From contig NW_020825288.1 of the NCBI RefSeq assembly GCF_003286085.1, forward strand, positions 12,958,001 to 13,022,000: DNA of 64,000 nt, read 5' to 3'. Positions 36,076 to 47,919 of this stretch are shown piece by piece (position 1 is the stretch's first letter; each line of letters begins with the position of its first letter). The notes under the pieces were generated by a model, which saw only the letters and a program-made list of their open reading frames with translations, was not told where the DNA came from and ran no database searches. Both the position numbers and the translations under genes were made by a program. Source of the stretch: Drosophila persimilis (lineage: Eukaryota; Arthropoda; Insecta; Diptera; Drosophilidae).

Positions 36076-36649
36076 TCACGTTCGCCCAGGACGATCGAAT
36101 ATTGTAATCTCTATGACGCGAAGACCCCGGAAGGTGGGATCGATAAGCTGCAGTCCCTTTTGATGGTAAATGCGCTCATTCTGGGAAGCCACAAATTTGG
36201 ATATCTTACGAAGGGTCTATGGGCGATGATTCAGAAATTAGTTTGGGACTGCAAAGGCATATCAACGATTAAAATACCTTCTCGTAGTGCGTTTCGGAGC
36301 ACATGTAGATCAAGTATGCTGTGATGCAGCCTATACAGCCTTCACAGTAGGTGCCGCAGGAGCCCTCCTCCGCCTCGGCATAAAATTCGTTTAGCCTATT
36401 GATAGTAGACTCGAAGACGTGTCGTTCAATCTGCAGATTATACGATCCAATGTATTTCTATACAAAATTTTTAAGTGCAGCTATACGTACAATACCCTCC
36501 AGTTCTGTGGGAAGCCTCGTGTGAAATTTGACGGAGGTGCCAACGCTGTAATCGCGCTGAATGAAGACCTTGCTGAAGACCACGCCCCCGCCAGCTGCCT
36601 GAAGTGCGGCCGCGTTGCTTCCCGCTGGTGTGCCACCGCCTTGCGACAT
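36076..36649 (-). CDS. GOLGA7/Erf4-family palmitoylation cofactor (3 exons)
   Basis: Family members (human GOLGA7/GCP16, yeast Erf4) are Golgi proteins that partner a DHHC acyltransferase acting on Ras. Exons on the minus strand: 36649-36491, 36430-36278, 36216-36076, with introns of 60 and 61 bp and intact phases. The product is 150 residues against 137 in human. After a Gly/Ala-rich start come KVFIQRDYSVGT, the hallmark FIQRDYS motif, a helix with RLNEFYAEAE, then EGCIGCITAYLIYMC. The GC..C cysteines there match the palmitoylated pair of human GOLGA7. The tail is GLRVIEITIFDRPGRT. Donor choice at exon 1 (GTACGT) gives gap-free alignment to the human protein as I remember it. An in-frame ATG at 36727, also in good context, would add 26 residues. 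Confidence 0.9.
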
Positions 36650-37088
36650 GGTGCCTCTGAAATTTATAACCACTGCTTGAATTAACTCCTTCTGCAATTC
36701 GCGGTACATCTGATTGAACGCAATCATTTTGCCACAGTTTCAGACAACGAAATCCCATCACAATCACAGCTGCCTTGCTTCTCCAGCAAGCAACTCGAAC
36801 TCGAATCTGTCAAGGACTTGACATTTGGCAAGGCCTGCTTGTGTCTCACCTGAGTATTTTGTGGAAGGTGATCGTTGGGTACTCCTAACAGTTGATTTAG
36901 CCGCCGTTTTACAGCTTAAAATTATAAAAACGCTAAATGTTTGCAAATTGCTAATTCTTGCAGTCAGTGTGACCGCCGTTCTATCTATACAGTCTGACCC
37001 TCGGAAATATACCAAAATATACCGTCTCATTTTAAAAATATACCGTAAATATACTGACGAATTCAGGTTTTACTTTACATATTCCTCG

Positions 37089-37190
37089 ATTTTGATATTC
37101 CGTGGAATATTACAAGCTATATACAAAATTTAGCCATGTCCACATAGTTTTATCTAACTAATGAACATATTTTCCAATTGACTGGCTTAT
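37089..37190. repeat. Direct repeat copy 1
   Basis: Starts TTTTGATATTCCGTGGAAT and ends TTGACTGGCTTATT. It is similar over its whole length to 37491-37593, 400 bp away. Confidence 0.65.
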
Positions 37191-37490
37191 TAAATACTTG
37201 ACTTTGATTGTTTTTGCCTTAATTTTGGTTCCTCCAGTTAGCCCACTTAGGCCCCCTATGTTTGAATAGTTTAACTCCTTGATGTAAAGGGCGGAAAATA
37301 TTAACGATTGTAAATTCTTCTTGTAGATCCATGCCATCTTTCCTCTGATCTTCAAAAAACACCACGATATCTTCCAACTAAACTGCGCTAAAATTGGTAA
37401 ATTTTCATTATTTTCCGTGGAAAATTGAAATACCCCCTTGGCTTATAATAGGTTACTGTTCTCCGTCAAGGGTTGGAAACCGTATTGTTT

Positions 37491-37593
37491 AATTTTGATG
37501 TTCCGTCGAATTTTATTAGCTAGCTATAACATTAAGCCATGCCCACATAGTTTTATCCAATTAATGAACCTATTTTCTAATTGACTGGCCTAT
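37491..37593. repeat. Direct repeat copy 2
   Basis: Starts TTTTGATGTTCCGTCGAAT, includes GCCCACATAGTTTTATC, and ends TTGACTGGCCTATT. It is the partner of 37089-37190; both may be remnants of a dispersed element. Confidence 0.65.
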
Positions 37594-38099
37594 TCTGAAT
37601 TCCGTTCAAATTCGCAGAAACGCAAAAAAACGGGGAATACTACTTTTGGAATACTAAAAGCATACGTATTATTTATATAATTTCATTATTTAAATCTATT
37701 TTTTAACTGCTGGGTGAAAGTACCGCGATTATATAAAAATACCTAAAATATGCTATGCGTTAAATGGGCGTTAAAAAATGAAATTAAATTCTGAATTTAA
37801 ATTAAAACATTAAAACATTTTGTATTCAGTAATTTTTAAAGCGAAAAGAAGAATCAAATGCTGTTTTTTTGGAAAATACTTCTTCTTACATATACATACA
37901 TACTGATTGCTGAGGCCGAAGAGTAGAGATTTCAAAACAATTCACCAACGCATTCGCGCTGGAAATATTTGCACAGCTTGATCGTTTGTTTCATTTGACT
38001 GTGAATGCTTCTTTGTAAATTCTATTTATCAATAAAAACTGTTCCTCTATTTTAAAAAATGCTGACGGCCATAAATTAGTATCTCTTCAACGATCAACC

Positions 38100-39294
38100 A
38101 TGAAGGCTGCTTGCACGGGGAACCACCGAACGTACCTTCTGCTTTTTAGTATCGTTATCAATGCGCTTTCGCTCGGACTGAAGTCATGCCACGCTGTGCC
38201 CATTGTCGGTGGAAGGATTGTGTCAACCGTGGGCAGTACCTGGAAGTTGAATGTGCTTGGAAGACTAACTGATCCTCTCTCGAATTCCATTTAAAGGCAG
38301 CACCAGCAAATATCCGTTTATGGTCTCCTTGCAAGATGTGATAGTGGGGAATGAAACTGAGAGAACTACTTATCGACACTTTTGTGGTGGCAGCCTCATA
38401 AGTGACCAATGGATCCTGTCGGCCGCACACTGTGTATGGAGAAAGTAAGTGAGGGAATATCTATTATTATGCTTTTAAATTCAGTTTTTTCCGGTTTTAG
38501 GAACATAAATACCATTTTTGCGTTTATCGGCAACGAGAACATTGAAAATGTTGATCTGCTGGAACCATATGGTCTGGAAAGTGCCGAGTATATCTACTTT
38601 CAGCCGTGAGTATTTAGTTGAGTCAAGTTTAACACCCTCTCTATTTAGAGAGAGTGTAAGCAAATACCAGCCCAATGTCACGCCATCAATTGAAAGAATC
38701 TGTCCCGTCTAGATCCAACTTCAGGAATGATATTGCTCTGCTCTATATGAGACGTCGTTATAGAAGTGCTTTAGGCAAGGAACTGCAATTTGCCCAGCTT
38801 CCACCTCAGGGAATGAAACCAGATAGGAATGGTGGATATAACTATTTTATCCCGATTCTGGATTAGTTATTGTAATTGTATCTTTTAGAATCATGTCGAA
38901 TTATTGGTTATGGCGCCACACAGCATGCAGGCCCATGCCAGAAGGAACTCTCTGAAGCCGAGGTTCGGGTGATAGGAAATAAGGAATGTCGCGATATCAT
39001 AGGACACATCTGGGCTCCACAAAATGGGGCAAACACTGTGTGTGCAATGGGCACTGGGCATCAGGACTCTTGCCAGGGCGACTCTGGGTAAGTGACATAA
39101 GCCTCTCCTTCATTCGTTAACGTATTCGTGTTTTGAATGTTAGGGGTCCTCTAATCTGTCCGTACGGCGGCAGAGACTACATCTACGGACTCGTTTCACA
39201 TGGTCTCACCTGCGGCATCAAGGGAATGCCCAGCATCTATACGGTGACCCGACCCTACCACGACTGGGTGCAGCTACTGCTACATCAGTCGTAG
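38100..39294 (+). CDS. Trypsin-like S1 serine protease (6 exons)
   Basis: A secreted endopeptidase, probably digestive or haemolymph. Exons: 38100-38235, 38297-38444, 38501-38605, 38713-38831, 38889-39087, 39144-39294; phases agree and give about 285 residues. A hydrophobic leader is followed by GGRIVST, where cleavage after Arg would free the Ile-Val N-terminus. The triad is complete: His in LSAAHC, Asp in RNDIALLY, Ser in GDSGG. Asp six residues before the Ser (DSCQGDSGG) predicts cleavage after Lys/Arg. Introns are 53-107 bp. Uncertain points: the exon 1 donor (38236, chosen for phase and a 61-bp intron) and the exon 4 acceptor, since an alternative AG at 38670 would add 14 in-frame residues. 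It ends 189 bp from the convergent SLC22 gene. Confidence 0.85.
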
Positions 39295-39483
39295 ATCTCT
39301 GGATGTGACTTGTATATAAGTGGTTTATTATACGATATCAAACAGAAAACAATTTACGAATATATACTAAAAGAATGCAAAGATTAACAGCGAACTTAGA
39401 GGCTAGAGTACTGCAGTTGACGATACTTCTATACACTAAACGATACGTAGGACTAACTAACCTAAAGGCACCGATCGCCTCGC

Positions 39484-42400
39484 TCACTGCTTCTCTGGCT
39501 TCTCCAGCTGTGCCACAGGAGCTTGAGCATCGGCGGCAGCAACACCATCGATCTTGTCCGAGAGCTTGCCCGTGCCCGTTTCGGGCAGAGTGAGGGTCAG
39601 CAGGCCAGCTACTAGAACGCAGCAGCCGCAGATAGTCGTTGGAATGTACCAGCCGAGGGCTCCCAGCACATCGACCACATAGGGGGCGGAAATGGATCCC
39701 ACATGGGCAAACGTCGAGCAGGTGCCCAGGGCAGAGTTACGGATCTGGGTGGGATACAGTTCCGCCGTGTAGAGCGTGACCACGGAGTAGGTGGCACTGA
39801 TTCCGAAGCGACCCAGCATGGCGAAGGCCACGATCCAGGTAGTGCTGCCCGCAGGCACGGAGAGGACCAGCAGCAGCGAGACGCCCGTCCACATGAACAG
39901 GAACATGGTTGTGTTGCGTCGGCCAGTGAATCGCAGCATGATCACCGGCACCAAATACGAAGGGATATCCACCAGGCCAGTGGCCACGATGTACAGGTAC
40001 CGACTCACCGAAAGGTTGGCCGCATTCAGAGCTGTAGGCAAGGGAACTCTTTTAGAATCGAAAACCAATAAATCTTTAAAGAAACACCTCACCCGTCACA
40101 TAGTAACTCAGCGATGTCACGCAGAACATAAAGTATGAGGTGAAGATCAGCTTGCGCACATTGGGATTGGCAAATAGCTCGATGATGGACTTGAGTGGGC
40201 CATTCTTGAGTTTTTCCAGCAGCGAGGAGGAGCCGCTTTCTGGTTCCAGCTGCAACGACAGAAGATGATGATGTTGCTTAGCAACCGGACTGCAGGTACA
40301 TGAATATTGATATGTTCTCGGAACTTTGCACTCACCGACTTCTTATCGGTGACGAGGTCCGAGGGGGCGGCCAGCGCTGGCTGAATATCGTAGTGGCTGG
40401 GCTGCTTGAAGAGGATCTTGTAGACGCGATCGTAGCGCTGGTTCGTTATGAGCCAGCGGGGTGATTCATTCATCAAGCTAAGGGGGGGGAAAGTAAACTA
40501 TTAGGTGATCATTTAGAAGGTAATCCAATGTAACTCACTAGCAGTTTAGGACGAGGAGGAGCGAGGGTATGGTCAGAGCCAGCTGCAAGTGTCGCCAGGG
40601 CTGGATGAGGTAACCGATAATGGCCAAGATGATCATGCCAATGGGATAGGAGGCCGAGAAGGCAATGGACATCCAAGAGCGATGCTTCAGGCAAACGTTT
40701 TCCACAACTAAAACAAAGAAAATACAGAAATGAGGCAATCAACTCTAAGATTACAGCGCCAGAACTTACTCATTGTAAAGGCCGGGTAGAAGAGTCCCGA
40801 GGAAGCGGCTCCCAAGGCGAAGCGACCCGCCAGGAAGAGACTGTACCAGGGGGAGAAGGTGCAGAAGAAGCTTCCCACAACGAAGAAGACGGCACCCAAG
40901 GTAAAGGAAGTCTTGCGACCGAATCTGCAAGGATACCATTGATCAGCAAACATCAGCAGAATGGGAAGAAGGGAATTCCCTTTCACCAACTCACTTATCT
41001 GCCAGGATGCCAAAGGAGAAGGACCCACAGAACTTTCCCAACGATATTGAGACCTGTGCTGAGGTGCGCTGAATACTCCTCTCGCAGGTCAGATCCCAGT
41101 CGGAGACAAAGGTGCTCTCCGGATCCGCGTACTCGTAGCTGCCCTTCACCTTGCAGGACACCTCCGCGGGCCTATTGATTTCCGACATGTGGCTTGTGTA
41201 GTTGAGGGCCGCCTCGTAGGACATTTGGCCGAGGTGCTTGTAGTTCCAGTCCCACACCGTGCACCCGCCGGAATTTAGACCGCCTTCGGCTATGTGTCGC
41301 CTCTGGGCCAGCGTCCAGTTGGTGGCATCCAGATCAGGGAGGCCACACCACTGATCCTCGGGCAGGTGCCCCAGCAGGGTGTAGGAGGACACATGGAATC
41401 CGTTCAGTATGTTGGGGGTGACGCATAGGAAGAAAATGGCCCTAAAAGTGTAAGTGGAAGAGGAAGGGAAATGATTATAGCTTCACCTGCTGCTAATTGG
41501 TGATTTTGTTTTCGCCGATCGGGGAGATTGTTTACAGCACGCAACTTCAATCTTTCGCACATTGACACCACACACACACACACACACAGTCGTCTAACAC
41601 TTGATTGGAATGCAAATAGTGCCCGTAATACCCTATCCAAAACATTAACTTAAACAGTTAATGCCGAAAACAAAAGCCGTGAAGGTTAGTTTCAGCACAT
41701 GACAGATTCGGACGAATTTCAGTATGCGGCTCACATAATGACAGATGCGGGGATTCGCGCCGAAAACATACAATATTTTGAAAACGGCAGCGTCATTAAT
41801 CATTACCCAACTCGGGCAACCGGAACGCGGTGCGCAATATTTACATATCCGATCTGGACTCACGTGCCTCTCACTCTCCTCCACACCCACATCACACCCA
41901 TGAGTTCCGGGAACGGGAAGATCATCCAATACTCGAAGGTGATTTCGTGGACTTTTAGGTTGAGTTGGTTGAATGACTTTCAGTCCCAGTGCAGTTGTCC
42001 TCCAGTGCTCTCCAGGGGCTCTTATCACAGCTGGCTTTTTCCTAGGATCACAATTACATGGCCCGATCTCGATCTACATGGTGAATGGAACCGGTACTCG
42101 CACTATAGCTATACGAGCTATAGATTAAACCCACGATCCGTCGACGCCAGATCTCGGATTTCGAATAATGAGTGGCTTATCAATTTCGATTGAGCTTCAT
42201 GCGAATATAATACGAATAATCGTATGCATATACACGCTGATATACTCTCGGAATGGATTCTATATTTAAATTCTTAACACTGTTCTGAGCGATCACATGA
42301 CCAATGCCCTCTGATTGAGCTCCACCCCACCCCCTACTCCCTCCTACTGTGAGTGAGTGATTTCTGACCCAAGTCCAGGAAGCGGCAGGGCAGACAAGTT

Positions 42401-42930
42401 TACAAAATCCGTCTACCTTCTCGTCCCATTAGATTACAAAATCGAATCTTCCCATCCGAAACGTGCTTCATAACGTTACAGAATCAGAATGCTAATTGTT
42501 TCTTGGGGTTTCATGGTAATGAGTGGTTCGTGATTTGGTTAGGGTTTTTGCGAGAGTATTTGCTGACCAGTCAAGCGAGATGATCGTATAATTGAAAGTG
42601 TTTCATCTGAATCACAGTGTAGACAAGTGCACCACCCTGACTAATGTCAACGTTTTTCTAGAAACTCAACCTTTAAAAGCCATCACAGTGCATTCATTAG
42701 GAAGTGGGTCAAGTGGAACGTGATTGGGGCACGAGTCGGACCGGACTGCAGCTTAATCTGGCTGCTTCCTAGAGTGCTCTCAAATGTGAGTGAAATGTGA
42801 GGATTCCTTACCAGACGAATGCCCCGCCACTGCCCACGATTTCCAGCTGCTTGGTGAGCAGATCCTTCATGCTCTCCTCGCTGATGTGCTCGCGTGTCCT
42901 CTCCGGATTGTCATCCTTTGATTTGGTCAT
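39484..42930 (-). CDS. SLC22-family organic ion transporter (7 exons)
   Basis: A major-facilitator carrier for organic cations/anions in the plasma membrane. Minus-strand exons: 42930-42812, 41441-40995, 40924-40770, 40707-40539, 40477-40336, 40249-40093, 40031-39484; phases agree and give about 578 residues. The N-terminus MTKSKDDNPERTREHI precedes TM1. A large extracellular loop with several Cys follows, then TM2 and the MFS loop motif DKFGRK. NESPRWL after TM6 is the SLC22 signature region, and the second six TMs include TAELYPTQIRN. The last exon ends in a hydrophilic tail. It differs from the two intronless SLC22 genes to the right (49774 and 53006), so it is an older paralogue. A GATA-type site AGATAAGG (43118-43125) lies upstream. 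Confidence 0.9.
41442..42811 (-). other. Intron 1 of the multi-exon SLC22 gene
   Basis: 1370 bp, with a CA microsatellite near 41570-41587. A plus-strand open frame inside (41699-42193) has no protein-like features. Confidence 0.65.
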
Positions 42931-45900
42931 GGTTCGAAAATATCACAGTTGGGATTGAAGGGGACCGTGGGTAGATTCCTTTACTTCTTTGCAGTCCGTT
43001 CTTGTGCTTGAGCTTGAACTTCTACACTCGATCGTTCAGTTTAAGCGGGAATAACAACCGACTGGATGGATGTGCTCTGCGAGTGCGTTCACTTTGAGCC
43101 TTTGACACCGAGTGCGCAGATAAGGAACCAGCAGGCGAACCTTCGCTTCGTCCGAAGAACCGAAGATCCGACGATCGATCCGATCGATATTCACTTTCAC
43201 TAAACGCTGCCTCGCTGTAATGCCTCGATGGTCCCGATTCTGGTTGTTTTTCAGTGCTATTTATCTATGTCTCACGGGCTGTGTTTGTTCTATTTTCCCA
43301 TTTGTCTTTATGATCGCTGTTTATGCTGCAGCGCACATGGGAATGAAAATGAATGCCACTTATGACATACCAGAATGCGACACGTTCTGGGTTCTCTGTT
43401 TCAGTGAAATACAATTTACAATGAAATACTTTCGGGTTTCTTATTTGTTCAGGTCTTTCTTTTTTTTGTCCGTTTCTTGGTTTGCTGGGCTGTGCAACGT
43501 TTTCTAATTTTGAATGGATCCCCGAACGCGTGCATTCGCCTTTCTCCTGTCGATGTCCGCCGGTGTCGCTATCAACTACTTGTCGCTTCGAAAGCGTCTC
43601 ACAAACTAAGCCCACGGGAGGTCGATCGCAGTGTTTTTGTACGCCCGTTGCCGCTGCCACTGCCGCCCCACAGTCCAACCAGAGGAGAGAGATGGGGCCC
43701 AGGCAGAGGTACTCGTACTAACACTCGCAATCGGGCCATTGCGTCTTCCCCGGCGCACCCGCCCGCAGTGCCGCGCCTACGGGACCGTTCGGCTCTCTTC
43801 CCGATCCATATACGATCTATATACATAGTATTATATGTTCGCTTTCTTTGGATTTCATTGCAAGCATTAAAAACAAGAAGGAAGCCGAGCTGCGGCCATG
43901 CCGAAGTGTTCGATACCCTCGAATGTAAGATGATATGTGGTTTTGATAATGGGAAAAACCTGTTAGGATAGTACAGGGACATAGTAAACGATTGTTTATT
44001 ACGTTTGAATTGATTTATCATATACATTTTCTTGATTATCTTGATCCAAAAAAGGTAGTGGATTCAGTCATCTTATCCTGACCGTTTCGACTGCTTTCCG
44101 CAAAGAGAAAGTTGAGTTTCATCACTGCATCATAATGTAAGTAGTACTGATTAAAAAATAAACTCTTTCTTTTGATTTTTCAATTTAAGTTTTAGGCTTA
44201 AAGTGGAGTAAAAACTAGACAGAAATAATATATATTAAGACATATGTAGCTCCAATAGAAACTTCTGGCAATAATACTCGTACTCTTCGACTCTTCAAAA
44301 TTATAATACCCTTATATAAAGGGTAAACAAAATTAAATACAATTATTGAGCTTTTAAAAAAAGCGATTCTGTTTACCGAATGTCAAAATGCGCACTCAAA
44401 AATAAACAAATTTATTTCTGAATGCTACCTATATGATTAAGTTGAATATATTTATGTGATTTATAGATCAACCACCGAGTTGAGTCATTTGAAGTTGAAT
44501 CAATTACTAGATTACTATATGTCGAGCAATCATTTCATTCATTTTTTAATGGCGATCCCAAAGATAATAAGAGAGGAATTCCTACATATTTCGATGTTTT
44601 CGATGTACTCTACCCTCGCACTCCCACACTCTATTCTTCCGTTGCTCTTTGCTCAGGATTCTCATTACGAATGCGACAAACAAAACATTAGAGATTACGC
44701 TCCCCAGCGAACACTTGAGAGCCATATGTTCTGTTCGTCTCCTTCCATTCCTCCATTCCATTACATTCTCTCTGTTCTGCTGGCTCTGCTGGTTCCGCTG
44801 TTCTGTTCGAGAAGGGCCACCCGAAGCCGATGTAATTTACATGAACAGCCAGACCGTTTAATTCGTTTCTCTCTGCATATCATTACGGTGTTTCCCGTTT
44901 GCTTTCGTATTGTTTACATTCTTTTAGGTTTTATTTTCCAAATTCCGAATTTAAAGTCGAAGAGCGGGCCACAATATATTGTATGACGTATAGAAAGAGT
45001 ACCGAAAGAGTGAATGAACATGAATGTGCACTCTCTGCAATTCTGAATGAAATTTTTGTATACAATGTGGAAAGATTTGAATCTCATATTTATAATCTGA
45101 GAGAGTATTACCTACCCTGTAAGCCGAATCGTTCCGTAACTGGAACCAGATTTCTACGCAGTGACCTTATCGAGTGATTCGATTTGGTTTAACCTCCATT
45201 ATCATCGGAGTGGAGCCTCAAGAGTCCTCAACTCTGGTCTCTGGTCTCAATTGATCTCAATGAATCAATCGAGCGGCCGTGTATGGCATGCACGTCAATC
45301 ACATCAATCCCCGATATCGTAACCAATGACACTGCTGGAGAAAGATAGAGATTGGCATTGGACGGGGCCAGTCCAGATAGCTACTCCTACTATATTCTAA
45401 TTATGGTTCTCTTTGTTATGATACACTAATTGTTGTTCATTTGTTCAGTTCTCAGGCATGCAATCATCCTGTCCGTCCGCAAGTATTCTATTCATCTGTG
45501 AAATTCGCACTGCCTCCAACGAATACAAATAGGAATACGAATACATTCAAGAGGTTCTACTACCACTAACGGTTGAAACTGTTGCAGCGGTTGAGTGGCC
45601 GTAATTAGAGCTTTTTATGTTGATAGCCCGTTCGCATGTGGGATCGGATGCACATGGGCGTGCCACCATTCGATTGTCTGGCTGGGGCTGGAGCTGCTGA
45701 TTACCTTGATTTTGATTTGGATTTTGGAATGCATTGTTGTGGGGATACACGTGCAGCTTTTCAGCCAATATTCATCGACTAGTATCCATTGGATCAGTCG
45801 AAACTATACGTATACCCAGCCATGCTTTCACTCTCAAAACCCCAACAGGCCGTAAAATAATCACCCAAACGAGTGCTAATCTAATAAAACCCATCACATT

Positions 45901-46354
45901 TACATAAATCTCAAGAATTTATGATGATCTATGGGTTGTAGGGGCAAGAAAATCTATGACTTCGCTTCAGCATTATACCTAATTTACCTTTACAATAATA
46001 GAAAGATACATTGCTGAATTACTTAAGTGTGCTTAATGGAGTCCGATGGTAGATAATTTGCTTTAAGAATGCATTACCTCCGCTCCTCCCACGGAGGGAC
46101 TATAATTCATATTTATATTGTAATAAAGAGAGCGTTGGCGAAGCTTAAGTGAAAGATTGCCCAAGAAACGAAAGCGAGCTGGATCGAGGGGAATTGTGCA
46201 AATCCAACCGCTGCTAAACGACTAAATTCAATGAGCACATTGAGGAGGCTGGGCTGCCGAAGAGGGGCAGGGCTCAGACTTTAAGCCTCTTGGGGACACA
46301 GTCTAGGCACACACACGCACATTCACAGGCCATGTAGATACTTTAATTTCCCAT
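42931..46354. other. Intergenic region without recognised gene
   Basis: Its left end holds the 5' UTR and promoter of the SLC22 gene, including AGATAAGG (43118-43125), a GATA-factor-type site as common in gut and tubule genes. The rest is AT-rich with scattered short open frames that look random. The right end is 3' flank of the amine oxidase. Confidence 0.5.
44307..44325. repeat. Short inverted repeat TACCCTT...AAGGGTA
   Basis: Perfect 7-bp arms around a 5-bp ATATA loop. It resembles the palindrome at 55609-55631 and dispersed fly repeats. Confidence 0.5.
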
Positions 46355-47919
46355 CTAGGAGGAGAGGTTGGAGTGACAGTAGCCTATTTTTAGCAGCCAG
46401 ATGAGGCCCAGAAAAAAAAAGCTGTAAAAGGTGACATTATAGAGGTTGAGACGGCTGAGCAGGCCGCTCAAGCGGCTGGGGGGGCTGCCCCTTTCGTAGG
46501 GGTTCGTTTCCCGCACTTCGAGCAGATCCTTCCAGCTAACGACCTGCGGCCGCACCACATACAGGGCATTGACAGCAGCCCGAACACCACTCTGGACGGC
46601 ACCACCCATGAGGTTGCGATAGTTGGTGCCCACCGTCGAAGAGCTGGACCAAATGACCCGATGCCAGGGCGTCACCAGGGGCTTGTGCCGTACCATGCTC
46701 AATTCGGCGGTGCTCTGCTGGTACTGCAGTGGCTGCCGCATCCCATCGCCGAACTGGGAGGAGAGAAGATCCAGGACAGTCTGCTGCACACTGCCCTCCT
46801 CCTCCGGAGAGTGCACCATGTAGCCGCAGTACGTCGCCTGGTGGCATTCGTGGCCACACACCAGAGGCTTCGAGCTGAGAAAGTTCCCCGAGAAGCCCGC
46901 CTCCGCCCAGTGGCATTTTTTGTAGCTCAATGAGAACTGGGTGATCAGGCGACTGGAATTGAGTTTCCCTTTAGGCGGTGGACAGAAATCCTTTGGTATC
47001 GGTGGCTCGAACTCCAGCTGCTGCACTTTGTTCCATGGAATGGCCAGGATGACGGCCTGGGCGGTGTACTTCTCCCCCTCGGCGTCTGTCAACTCCACAT
47101 AGTCCTTGAAGTGCTGCACTTTGACGACCTGAACATTCTGGCTGATCGTTATGTACTCGATCTTATCCAGAATGCTCCCAATAAGCTGCTGGGTGGAGAG
47201 CTCCAAGAAGGTGTTCGGAAAGTTAAAGTAGCTATAAAAGGGAGTAGAGGGTGTTAGTTCTGGAGTGGATCAGTTTGGGTTCCGTTTCCCGCTCACAAGT
47301 CCATAAGTACGACCAGACCACCGCAAGAGCTGCACACAGACATGAAGACATCGTAGTCCACTTCTCTGGCATGGACGCCGCAGATCAGCTCCACCAAATT
47401 CCTCATGAAGTTGCGCGACTTACTGAAGAACAAGTTTTGAGTAATATGACGCTCCATACTGGGCATACGCCTCCGCAGTCTAAAAGGAACAAGGGCGTAA
47501 GTGCGAGATCAATATTAAGGCCCTAACACCCACTTGAACCGCTTTGCGCGGAACCTGCCCATCCGCAGGTCCAGCATTTGGATGTATCGGCACAGCTCGA
47601 ACTTCGCTAGCTGTGCTGTTGGACCCCGATCCAGATCCCAGCAGCGTCGCAGTTGCGAATTTTCATTGTGTCTGTGTTGGAGGCTCAACTGCATGTCGTG
47701 CATAAAGTTCAGCATATCGTGTTGCTCCTCATCGACAAAGCGGATACCATTTTGCGCCAGCTGCCCGCCGGGTCTGCTGTTCTCGTCGAGGATCCGGATG
47801 TGGAGTGTGGTCTCCTTGGCCAGTAACTTCACGGCCGATGTCAGGGCCGACAGTCCCGACCCGACAATGACTACATCTAGTTCTGGCTGTTCGGTACCGA
47901 ACGGTAGATGTTGATCCAT
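46355..47919 (-). CDS. Flavin-containing amine oxidase (MAO-like), C-terminally anchored (3 exons)
   Basis: An FAD-dependent oxidoreductase of the amine oxidase family; the substrate is not deducible. Minus-strand exons: 47919-47534, 47479-47297, 47231-46355; phases agree, 481 residues. Near the N-terminus, DVVIVGSGLSAL is the Rossmann dinucleotide-binding motif, followed about 30 residues on by an acidic ribose-binding position and RPGGQL. Near the C-terminus, STVGTNYRNLMGGAVQSG matches the conserved FAD-contact region of the family. A terminal hydrophobic segment (VTFYSFFFLGLIWLL) suggests a tail anchor like that of monoamine oxidases. I do not see the SGGCY motif for covalent FAD, so flavin is probably non-covalent. 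Both introns are 55-65 bp. D. melanogaster CG5653 is a plausible orthologue from memory, not verified. Confidence 0.85.

Larger units (their letters stand above)
36650..38099. other. Intergenic region with two diverged direct repeat copies
   Basis: AT-rich spacer between divergent genes. It contains the direct repeat described separately and TATACC-rich motifs near 37000-37060 typical of dispersed fly repeats. No gene seen. Confidence 0.55.

Noticed and set aside
41699..42193. 164-codon plus-strand frame in SLC22 intron 1
   Set aside because: No domain, signal or codon pattern; it lies in an intron and contains low-complexity stretches. Probably chance.
43220..43507. Hydrophobic 95-codon plus-strand frame resembling a membrane peptide
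   Set aside because: Hydrophobicity comes from T-rich DNA; no promoter, splice site or homology seen.
44456..44986. 176-codon plus-strand frame
   Set aside because: Composition matches surrounding spacer; no motif or promoter.
45547..45768. Gln/Asn-rich minus-strand frame
   Set aside because: It has no ATG at its 5' end and no convincing acceptor; its Q/N bias comes from a simple CAAAAT-like tract.
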